DNA of 21,128 nt. Source: Bacillota bacterium (GTDB lineage: Bacteria; Bacillota; Desulfotomaculia; Desulfotomaculales; JAJYZD01). The notes below the pieces were generated by a model. It was not told where the DNA came from. It worked only from the letters and a program-made list of their open reading frames with translations, and did not search any database. The number at the start of each line of letters is the position of its first letter. Within the stretch, counting starts at the first letter, position 1. The position numbers were made by a program, and so were the translations under genes. Below, in pieces: positions 14,959 through 21,128 of the stretch. The DNA is taken from contig JAJYZD010000030.1 in NCBI GenBank assembly GCA_021800315.1, positions 1 to 21,128 of the forward strand. The letters are read 5' to 3'.

Positions 14959-15834
14959 CTATACCGCCACCCCGTATTGGGCCAACACCGGTCCCGGCGC
15001 AACGATGTTGGCCTTGAGGCCGTAAGTGGAAGGCGCCAGGTCGAAGGCGACGGCCATCAGTTGGGTAAAGAACAGCACCGGAATCTGGAAATTGGTACCG
15101 TAGGCCTTGTTCACCTCGGACTGGTATGCGTCCAGGTTCAACTGGCACATCGGGCAGGGCGTGACCATCAACCGGGCCTCCCCCGCCGACTCGAGGATGT
15201 CCCGGCAGGAGGAACTGGTTATCTCCCCCTGGGGCAGAGTGTGGGAAGCCCCGCAGCAACGCGCCTTGAGCGGGAAAGGCACCGCGGTGGCACCCAGGGC
15301 CCCGATCAGTTCGTCCAGGGCTACCGGCTGCTCGGGATCGTCGAACTCCCAGGGGATGGTCCGTACCGACTGGCAGCCCACGTAACCGGCCACCTTCAGC
15401 CCCTTGAGCGGCCGCTTCACCCGCGCGGCGATACGCTCGAAACCCACGTCGTTAGCAATAACTTCCAGAATAAAACGCACCCTGACCTTGCCCCGGTACT
15501 GCATGCCGCCCGCGGCCAGCGATTTCGTAGCCAGGGCCCGGAAGCGGGGGTCGTTCTGGAAGCGCCGGTTGGCCAGGGCCAGGTTCATGTAGCACGAACT
15601 GCAGGCCACCACCACGTCCAGGCCGGAACCCTCCACCATGGCCAGGTTGCGCAGGGACATGACCTGGGCGGGCGCGTCGCCGATGACACTGGAGGCCACG
15701 GTGGCGCCGCAGCAGTTCCAGTCCGGAACCTCCGCAAGCTCAATGTCGAGGGCCCGGGCTACAGCCTCCAGGGACTTCGTGTAAGAACCGGCCCCGGCTT
15801 CCATCGAGCATCCCGGGTAAAAGAAGTAGCGCAC
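14959..15834 (-). CDS. hdrB: Heterodisulfide reductase subunit B-like protein (HdrB), Qmo-associated
   Basis: This 291-residue cytoplasmic protein has two complete CCG domains. The first has Cys9, Cys41-Cys42-Gly and Cys78/Cys81. The second has Cys154, Cys193-Cys194-Gly and Cys227/Cys230. In methanogen HdrB such motifs hold non-cubane iron-sulfur clusters. Here it most likely accepts or donates electrons for the QmoAB-HdrC complex, doing with HdrC the job that QmoC does in Gram-negative sulfate reducers. The start is GTG at 15834, directly abutting the hdrC stop (TAG then GTG), so translation is coupled. All cluster cysteines are kept, so the protein is probably functional. Confidence 0.93.
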   Translation of the reverse strand: MRYFFYPGCSMEAGAGSYTKSLEAVARALDIELAEVPDWNCCGATVASSVIGDAPAQVMSLRNLAMVEGSGLDVVVACSSCYMNLALANRRFQNDPRFRALATKSLAAGGMQYRGKVRVRFILEVIANDVGFERIAARVKRPLKGLKVAGYVGCQSVRTIPWEFDDPEQPVALDELIGALGATAVPFPLKARCCGASHTLPQGEITSSSCRDILESAGEARLMVTPCPMCQLNLDAYQSEVNKAYGTNFQIPVLFFTQLMAVAFDLAPSTYGLKANIVAPGPVLAQYGVAV

Positions 15835-16431
15835 CTAGTTCGCCCCCTTCTGTTCAAGTTCCCGGGCCTTGGCCACCATCTGCATGAGTTCTTTCTTCCC
15901 TTTGACAGCCTTGGGCGGACGCAGGGGCAGTCGCCCGTGGCTGAGCATTTTCAGGCCCACGTCCTTCTGCGCCATGATCTTACCGAAATCCTTGGGTCCC
16001 CGTTTCAGGAAATAGCGGGCCGTGACTCCCCCTTCGAAAATGCGCCCGCGTCCGGCCAGATCCTGCCAGAAGGCCTGGTAGAAGGCAGCCTGCGGATAGT
16101 TTACGTAGCCCTGTTTTAAGGCCAGGCCCTTCAAGTCGTGCATGACGTCGACGATGGGGATGCCCCGCGGGCAACGCGCCTTGCACATCAGACAGGTGGT
16201 GCACATCCAGAAGGTGTTGCTTTTCATGACCTCTTCCTTGCGCCCGGCGCGGACCAGGGCGAAAAGCCGGCGGGGGGAGTAGTCCATGATCTTGAACGTG
16301 GCGCACGATACCGCACAGACGCCACACTGCATGCACAGCTTGAGGTAGGATCCGTTTTCCATACCGTATACCTCGCGGGCAAAACCGGCTTCATATTTCA
16401 GCCGGCCGGAACTCGCGCTATTATCCGCCAT
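15835..16431 (-). CDS. hdrC: Heterodisulfide reductase subunit C-like ferredoxin (HdrC), Qmo-associated
   Basis: This 198-residue iron-sulfur protein has two classical [4Fe-4S] motifs, CMQCGVCAVSC (Cys33, 36, 39, 43) and CTTCLMCKARCP (Cys77, 80, 83, 87). It passes electrons between HdrB and QmoAB. Unlike QmoC it has no membrane helices. The ATG at 16431 has AAGGAG about nine bases upstream. It lies 27 bp after qmoB and abuts hdrB without a gap. Confidence 0.94.
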   Translation of the reverse strand: MADNSASSGRLKYEAGFAREVYGMENGSYLKLCMQCGVCAVSCATFKIMDYSPRRLFALVRAGRKEEVMKSNTFWMCTTCLMCKARCPRGIPIVDVMHDLKGLALKQGYVNYPQAAFYQAFWQDLAGRGRIFEGGVTARYFLKRGPKDFGKIMAQKDVGLKMLSHGRLPLRPPKAVKGKKELMQMVAKARELEQKGAN

Positions 16432-16458
16432 TGGGACTCGCTCCTTTGCCGTCCGATT

Positions 16459-18657
16459 CTAGAAGCCCTTGTACGGGTTGGGGCCGATCTCGACCAGTCT
16501 CTCCGCAAAGTCGTCCAGAATACCGGGTACCTTGTCGTAGTCCATGATGTTCACCTGGACCATCCGTACCCGGTCGGGTTCAAGCTGCAGGCGGCCCAGG
16601 GTTTCCGCTACCTTGGAGAGGCGGATATCAGCCAGTTCGCTGCCTTTTATGAAGTGGCACTGGTAGTCGTCACCGTGCTTGCACCCCAAAAGGAGGATAC
16701 CGTCTATGCCCTTGGACAGCGAGTCGGCCACCCAGACCAGGTTCATCGAACCCAGGCAGCGCACCGGAATGACCCGCACCCAGGCGTTGTACCCCAGGTG
16801 GTTGAGACCGGCCATGTCCAGGGCCGGATAGGCGTCGTTTTCACAGGCGAAGACAACGATTCTCGGCTTCTCCTCGTCCTCCTCCGGCACGTCGATGGCC
16901 TTGATCATGTTGCCGATCATGGGCACGGAGTAGTTCTTGAAGGAGATGATGCGTTCCGGGCAGGCGCCCATGCAGACGCCGCATCGGCGGCAGCGGGTCG
17001 GGTTGGGCAGCGGGTTGGCCTTCTCGTCCTCGTTGATGGCCCCGAAAGGACATTCCTCCGTACACCGCTTGCACTGGGTGCAGCGCTGCATGAAGAACTC
17101 CGGATAGGAGAGGTCGCCCACCCGCGGGTGCACCGCCGCGCCGCGGCTCGTCAGTTCGACGCACTGGATGGCTTTCATGGCCGCCCCGGTGGCGTCTTCC
17201 GTAGCGGCCGCCAGGTCCATGGGCGCGCGCACGCTCCCGGCGGCGTAAATGCCGGTGCGCCTGGTTTCGTAAGGGAAACAGATGAAATGGGAGTCGGGAA
17301 AGCCGTAGTTCAAAGCCGGCAACTCCGGTCCCTGCCGGTAGGCCAGGTTCAGGACCGGCTGTTGGACCGTCGGCACATTGCCGGCCGGACAATCTTCGGC
17401 GCCTTGTTCGGCGTAGTCCACCGTGCTGGGCACCATGCCGGTGGCCAGCACCACCAGGTCGACCTCCGCGGCTTCGGCCCTTTCGCCGAGCAAAAGGTCG
17501 GCGAACTCGACGCTTAAGTTCCTGGAGCCGTCCTCGCTGACCGCCGTAACCTCGCCCTTGATGAAGATGACGCCTTCGTTCTGGACCTTCTTGTAAAATT
17601 CCTCGTAACGCCCCAGGGTGCGGATGTCCTTGAAGATCACGTAGACGCCTGCGTCCGGGTTCTGCTCCTTGAGATACAGGGCCTGCTTCAGGGATTCAAC
17701 ACAGCAACTGGACGAACAGTAGGGCAGGTGCCCGGGATCCCGGCTTCCGGCGCACAGGACGAAAACGGCGTTCTGTACCGGCTTGCCGTCCGCGGGCCGC
17801 TGGATCTTTCCCTCCCGGGCCATGTCCTCCAGCGCGACGCCGGTGACAACGTTGGCATAACGGCCGTAGCCCAGTCGATCGAGCCTTGCGGCGTCGTACG
17901 GACGGGCCCCGGTCGCCACGACGATTGCCCCGGCGCGAAATGAAGACGGTTGACCATCCTTTTCCAGAGTCACGTCATAGAGGCAGGGACCGCCCTCGAT
18001 CCTGGCGACGGTGGTTTTCGTATGCACCTCGATTAAGGGGCTGGCTTCGACATCCGCCACCAGCCCGGCCACCGGCGTGTCCTCAAGGTCGGTGTACGGA
18101 GGCCGGCTGGGCGCGCTCTTGTACATACGCCCGGCGAAACCGCCCAGGAAAGGCTCCTTTTCCACCAGCACCACCCGGTAGCCGGCCAGCGCCGCCTCGT
18201 TGGCCGCCGTCAGGCCGGCTAAGCCCCCGCCCACCACCAGAATCGACTTGACCATGTTCTCCGCCAGGTAGGGCACCGGCAGTTCGCTCGCCTGGGCCTT
18301 GGTGATGCCCATGCGCAGGTAGTCCTCGGCCATGGCCTGGGTATCCTCGTCGTCGGCCGGATGGGACCAGACCACCTGTTCGCGCAGGTTAACCCGTTCC
18401 ACGATAGTGGACGGTCCAAAATCAAAGACATCGTAATTGATCCGCGGCGAGCAGGCCGCGATCACCACCGCCTCCAGGCCTTCGGCCACCACGTCCTGTT
18501 TGATCAGTTCGGCGCCCTGGCGTCCGCACAGAAAGGCATTCTTCTTGCAGAGCGGGATCTTCTTCTCCTTGGTCGCCACCCTGGCGAGCGCCTCCGTATC
18601 CAGGGCCTCGCCGATGCTGCAACCGGTGCAGATAAATACGCCGATCTTCTTAGCCAT
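16459..18657 (-). CDS. qmoB: Quinone-interacting membrane-bound oxidoreductase subunit B (QmoB)
   Basis: This 732-residue HdrA-like flavoprotein is a core subunit of the electron-transfer partner of APS reductase. The N-terminal domain has cysteines typical of HdrA-type proteins (Cys10, 13, 37, 44, 69). The FAD-binding Rossmann motif is VVGGGLAG (141-148). Two ferredoxin motifs lie at CTQCKRCTEEC (526-536) and CRRCGVCMGAC (556-566). The last 130 residues are an MvhD/HdrD-delta-like domain (FACENDAY, RCLGSMNL, LLGCKHGDDYQC). The domain order matches QmoB and the length is normal. The start at 18657 has AGGAGG seven bases upstream and overlaps the qmoA stop by eight bases, so translation is coupled. 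Confidence 0.95.
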   Translation of the reverse strand: MAKKIGVFICTGCSIGEALDTEALARVATKEKKIPLCKKNAFLCGRQGAELIKQDVVAEGLEAVVIAACSPRINYDVFDFGPSTIVERVNLREQVVWSHPADDEDTQAMAEDYLRMGITKAQASELPVPYLAENMVKSILVVGGGLAGLTAANEAALAGYRVVLVEKEPFLGGFAGRMYKSAPSRPPYTDLEDTPVAGLVADVEASPLIEVHTKTTVARIEGGPCLYDVTLEKDGQPSSFRAGAIVVATGARPYDAARLDRLGYGRYANVVTGVALEDMAREGKIQRPADGKPVQNAVFVLCAGSRDPGHLPYCSSSCCVESLKQALYLKEQNPDAGVYVIFKDIRTLGRYEEFYKKVQNEGVIFIKGEVTAVSEDGSRNLSVEFADLLLGERAEAAEVDLVVLATGMVPSTVDYAEQGAEDCPAGNVPTVQQPVLNLAYRQGPELPALNYGFPDSHFICFPYETRRTGIYAAGSVRAPMDLAAATEDATGAAMKAIQCVELTSRGAAVHPRVGDLSYPEFFMQRCTQCKRCTEECPFGAINEDEKANPLPNPTRCRRCGVCMGACPERIISFKNYSVPMIGNMIKAIDVPEEDEEKPRIVVFACENDAYPALDMAGLNHLGYNAWVRVIPVRCLGSMNLVWVADSLSKGIDGILLLGCKHGDDYQCHFIKGSELADIRLSKVAETLGRLQLEPDRVRMVQVNIMDYDKVPGILDDFAERLVEIGPNPYKGF

Positions 18658-19906
18658 TTAGCTGCCTCCTCACCGTCGACTGGATTGCTTTCAGCGCGGC
18701 GGAGGTGGCATCCTGCACGGCTGACGCGACATCGAGCGGTCTCTTCACACAGCCGGCGCCGTAGATTCCCGGCACCTGGTCCGGAGCGACAAATCCCCGG
18801 TCATCCAGGCCGAGGAGGGGAACCTGCGCACCGGCCGAGGGAGCCATACCCGTGGCCAGTACCACGAGGTCGTAGCGCTCCTGGGTGATCTTCCGGGCCA
18901 ACTGGTCCTCGGCCACCACGATCACGTCGCCGGTTTGGCCGTCCTCCAAGATTTCGCCCGGTTTGCCCTTGATCAGGGTTACGTTCGGTTCGAGCTGCAC
19001 CTTGGCGAAGAAGTCCTCGAATTTGCCGAGCGCCCTGATGTCGATGTAATAGACGGCCACCTGGGCCCCGGGGTTGGCGTTAAGAACATAGGTGGCCTGC
19101 TTCAGGGAGGCCAGGCAGCAGACGGAGGAACAAAACGGCAGGTGGTTCTCGTCGCGCGAACCGGCGCACTGGACGAAGGCCACCTTCTGAACCTCCTTGC
19201 CGTCGGACGGACGGACGATCCGGCCGCCGGTGGGACCTAGGGGGGATGCGAGCCTCTCCATGATCACGTTGGTGACGACGTTGGGGAAGCGGCCGAACCC
19301 GTATGCGGAAATCCTGCCGGCATCGTAAGGCTCCCAGCCGGTGGCCCAGACGATCGCCCCCACCTTCAGGGTGACCTCCCTGGCCTGCATCTTCAGTTCA
19401 ATCGCCTCATAAGCACAGGCTTCCACACACTTGCCGCACTTTTCGCCCAGGCACGCTTTCCCGTCAATGACGTAGCGGGTTGGAAAGGCGAAGCTGTGGG
19501 GCAGGTAAGCGGCCCTGGTCTTGTCCAGGTCGTAGTTGAATTCGTTGGAGCGCTCCACGGGGCAGACTTCCGCGCACTTGTTGCACGCTGTACAGTTCTC
19601 GTTGACAAAGCGGGGGTTTTGCCTCACCGCAACGGTGAAATCCCCTTCCTGTCCGGCAACCTGCACCACTTCGGCCGACGTCAGGAAGCGCAGGTTGTGC
19701 TCCGAACGGATGCGCCGGAAGTTGATTTCCAAACCGCAATTAGGAGGACACAACTTCGGGAAGTATTGATTCATCCGGGCCACCCGGCCTCCGAGATACG
19801 CCTCTTTCTCCACCAGGAAGACCTCGAAGCCTGTCTCCGCGGCCTCAATGGCCGCGGTCAGCCCGCTGATACCCGCGCCCACCACGAGTACACTCTTGTT
19901 GACCAT
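18650..19906 (-). CDS. qmoA: Quinone-interacting membrane-bound oxidoreductase subunit A (QmoA)
   Basis: This 418-residue HdrA-like flavoprotein starts with an FAD Rossmann motif (VVGAGISG, 8-15). It then has cysteines at CPPNC (53-57) and two ferredoxin-type motifs: Cys105, 108, 111, 115 (CTACNKCAEVCP) and Cys152, 157, 160, 164. A later CAGSRDENHLPFCSSVCC segment is typical of the HdrA/Qmo family. It pairs with QmoB. The start at 19906 is chosen because the FAD motif begins there. Its ribosome site (GGTGG) is weak. An upstream in-frame ATG at 20032 would place 42 unrelated residues before the domain and would lie upstream of the predicted promoter. It is the first gene of the qmoAB-hdrCB operon. 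Confidence 0.95.
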   Translation of the reverse strand: MVNKSVLVVGAGISGLTAAIEAAETGFEVFLVEKEAYLGGRVARMNQYFPKLCPPNCGLEINFRRIRSEHNLRFLTSAEVVQVAGQEGDFTVAVRQNPRFVNENCTACNKCAEVCPVERSNEFNYDLDKTRAAYLPHSFAFPTRYVIDGKACLGEKCGKCVEACAYEAIELKMQAREVTLKVGAIVWATGWEPYDAGRISAYGFGRFPNVVTNVIMERLASPLGPTGGRIVRPSDGKEVQKVAFVQCAGSRDENHLPFCSSVCCLASLKQATYVLNANPGAQVAVYYIDIRALGKFEDFFAKVQLEPNVTLIKGKPGEILEDGQTGDVIVVAEDQLARKITQERYDLVVLATGMAPSAGAQVPLLGLDDRGFVAPDQVPGIYGAGCVKRPLDVASAVQDATSAALKAIQSTVRRQLNG

Positions 19907-19983
19907 CCCGTCACCACCCAATGGAATTTTAGCCCGTAAACACGCCGAGAGAAAAGCCGCCGGGGACAAACAGTTCCCCAGAC

Positions 19984-20012
19984 AGTTTAACACTGCTCCC
20001 GTCAACTGGCAA
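19984..20012 (-). promoter_or_regulatory. Predicted promoter of qmoAB-hdrCB
   Basis: On the minus strand -35 TTGCCA (20007-20012) and -10 TAAACT (19984-19989) are separated by 17 nt. The start would be near 19977, leaving about 70 nt of leader before qmoA. With the large hairpin after aprA, this implies that qmo transcription is not only read-through from apr. Confidence 0.5.
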
Positions 20013-20137
20013 CCGTTGCGAATCGTCCACAACCGCCGGGGAAACGGGGGCCGGATAACAGGATCGCCACCTTCGGTTACAAGGCGGACCGGCCGGGAAC
20101 CGGAACCAATCTTGACCGGTTACGGCCCCGGTCTTAA

Positions 20138-20202
20138 GTGACCTTTTCGGTCACTCCGGGCTTTCAGCCCGGAAAACTTTCCTCATGAAAATCCCGTTCG
20201 GG
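20138..20202. repeat. Cluster of short hairpins between aprA and qmoA
   Basis: Consecutive inverted repeats lie at 20138-20143/20149-20154 (GTGACC, loop TTTTC), 20156-20161/20167-20172 (CCGGGC, loop TTTCA), 20171-20182 (GGAAAACTTTCC, imperfect) and near 20190-20202 (TCCCGTTCGGGA). No open frame of interest lies in 19907-20275. Read on the minus strand the second is CCGGGCTGAAAGCCCGG, nearly the same hairpin as CCGGCTGAAAGCCGG at 293-307. They may be a dispersed small repeat. Confidence 0.5.
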
Positions 20203-20219
20203 AAAAGGTTGCAACGGAC

Positions 20220-20267
20220 GGCGTGAAGCCGGCCCACCCTCGGGGGAGCGGGCCGGCTCTTCGCGCC
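20220..20267 (-). terminator. Large hairpin just after aprA
   Basis: AGCCGGCCC (20227-20235) and GGGCCGGCT (20250-20258) form a 9-bp stem, extended outside by GGCG/CGCC (20220-20223/20264-20267). It begins nine bases after the aprA stop, where an end-of-operon structure is expected. There is no T-run, so it may act as a weak terminator or as an mRNA 3' stabiliser. Confidence 0.6.
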
Positions 20268-20275
20268 ACGGATAA

Positions 20276-21128
20276 CTAGTCGATGATCGAGAGAATGGGC
20301 TTCTTAAAGACGCTCCACTCTTTGCTTTCGGGATCCCACTTGCAGTTCACGAACACCTTCCAGTTCTCCTCGTCCATCTTGGGCAGGTCGGAACGGAAGT
20401 AGTAACCCGGCCACCTGGTTTCCTCGCGGAACATAACCGAACGCAGGTGGGCTTCCGCCTGCCAGGTCCGGTGGACGTTCTCCCAGCATCGGGTTAGTTC
20501 GTGCAGGCTGCGGGCGGCCAGTTTCTCGGAGTCTTCCTTCAACAGGTTCAGAAGTTCGAGGCCCTTCTCCAGCATATACTTGTTGGTGGTAAACTGGGTT
20601 GTCACGCCGCCGGCGTACTCATCCATCATCTTCTGCAGACGGAACATGTACTGCTTGGGCATGATGTATTCGGGGTTCACTTCGGGGTCGGTCGCCCCGG
20701 AACTGTGCTCCTCAAAAATGGCCATGGGTTTCACGATGGTTTCCTTGAGGGACTCCACCTCGGCCGCGCTCACATTGGGCAGGCTGTTGTTCTCGACGAT
20801 GAAGCGGATGGCCTCCTTGGCGGCGATCCGGCCCTCGGCGTGCGAACCGGAGGAGAACTTGTGGCTGGAGGCGCCGGAAGCGTCGCCGGCCGCGAACAGA
20901 CCCTTGACGGTGCACATATTGGCATAGCCCCAGAAGTATTCAGGCGGCGCGAGATCGGCGGGGCCGCTGACCCAGGCGCCCGAGGCACCGGAGTGAGAGC
21001 CGATGAAGTACGGCTCGGCGGCGGCGATTTCGGACGGCTTCTCTTCCGGAGCGGTGTTGGTGGCCGCCCACAGCATGGCCTGCGCGATGGTCATGTCGAG
21101 GAAGTCTTCCCAGGCCTCGGACTCGAGT
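20276..21128 (-). CDS. aprA: Adenylylsulfate (APS) reductase alpha subunit, C-terminal part
   Basis: The frame is open from the window edge to TAG at 20276, so this is the last 283 or so residues of a protein usually about 650 long. Its 5' end lies outside the window. AprA binds FAD and, with the iron-sulfur subunit AprB, reduces APS to sulfite and AMP in the cytoplasm, the second step of dissimilatory sulfate reduction. Visible family segments are SEAWEDFLDMT, PPEYFWGYANMCTVKGLFAAGDASG (the FAD-proximal part), HKFSSGSHAEGR and the C-terminal ETRWPGYYFRSDLPKMDEENW. The Met at 21094 is internal and is not the start. Gene order apr then qmo is normal for sulfate reducers. Confidence 0.95.
   Translation of the reverse strand, partial: LESEAWEDFLDMTIAQAMLWAATNTAPEEKPSEIAAAEPYFIGSHSGASGAWVSGPADLAPPEYFWGYANMCTVKGLFAAGDASGASSHKFSSGSHAEGRIAAKEAIRFIVENNSLPNVSAAEVESLKETIVKPMAIFEEHSSGATDPEVNPEYIMPKQYMFRLQKMMDEYAGGVTTQFTTNKYMLEKGLELLNLLKEDSEKLAARSLHELTRCWENVHRTWQAEAHLRSVMFREETRWPGYYFRSDLPKMDEENWKVFVNCKWDPESKEWSVFKKPILSIID

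Noticed and set aside
14793..15002. N-terminal extension of the DUF6305-like protein
   Set aside because: It crosses the hdrB terminator and lacks coding character. The GTG at 14792 has a ribosome site and is followed directly by the hydrophobic segment.
14779..17517. Long + strand frames opposite hdrB, hdrC and qmoB
   Set aside because: They lie opposite well-supported genes with complete cysteine motifs and have the His/Gly/Val-rich composition of antisense frames.
19907..20032. N-terminal extension of QmoA
   Set aside because: The extra 42 residues have no family similarity, and the FAD motif starts at the chosen Met.

Overview
The window looks like a chromosomal segment of a GC-rich Gram-positive sulfate reducer (Bacillota, of the Desulfotomaculum / Pelotomaculum / Desulforudis kind). 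The main reason is the right-hand third. There the end of aprA (adenylylsulfate reductase alpha subunit) is followed by qmoA and qmoB, and then by hdrC- and hdrB-like genes in the place where the membrane gene qmoC sits in Gram-negative sulfate reducers. Strong Shine-Dalgarno sites and several GTG/TTG starts fit this assignment. Identification to species is not possible from the sequence alone.

Layout from left to right. (1) 1-565: a non-coding stretch with small hairpins, a 25-nt repeat present twice 70 bp apart, and a plausible promoter. It leads into a + strand APC-family amino acid permease (566-2020), which has a more AT-rich feel than its neighbours. (2) 2111-3334, minus: tyrosyl-tRNA synthetase with its own promoter directly upstream. 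(3) 3393-4100: about 700 bp with no confident gene. It holds a second minus-strand promoter of the same design as that of tyrS, two strong hairpins, and a short + strand ORF with a good ribosome site that may be the remnant of a larger gene. (4) 4101-6389, plus: a class A penicillin-binding protein. (5) 6488-12161, minus: a five-gene peptide/nickel-type ABC importer operon transcribed dppD-dppF-dppC-dppB-dppA, with a clear promoter in front of dppD. (6) 12276-14792, minus: a three-gene signalling unit made of a secreted or membrane-anchored DUF6305-like protein, a six-TM histidine kinase and a CitB/DcuR-like response regulator. It lies immediately upstream of the importer and on the same strand. 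(7) 14959-19906, minus: qmoA-qmoB-hdrC-hdrB, with its own promoter and a terminator with a T-run. (8) 20276-21128, minus: the C-terminal part of AprA, cut by the window edge and followed by a large hairpin.

How the parts work together. AprBA reduces adenylylsulfate (APS) to sulfite, and QmoAB with HdrCB most likely forms the electron-transfer partner that feeds it. Because no QmoC is encoded here, the link to the quinone pool or to soluble donors must differ from the Gram-negative complex. The DUF6305-kinase-regulator unit plausibly senses an extracellular solute and may control the adjacent importer. That link is inferred from position only. The most interesting points for a second look are the DUF6305 two-component module, the unexplained 3393-3886 region with its promoter, and the hairpin-rich spacers at 110-362 and 20138-20202, which share CTGAAAG-loop hairpins.
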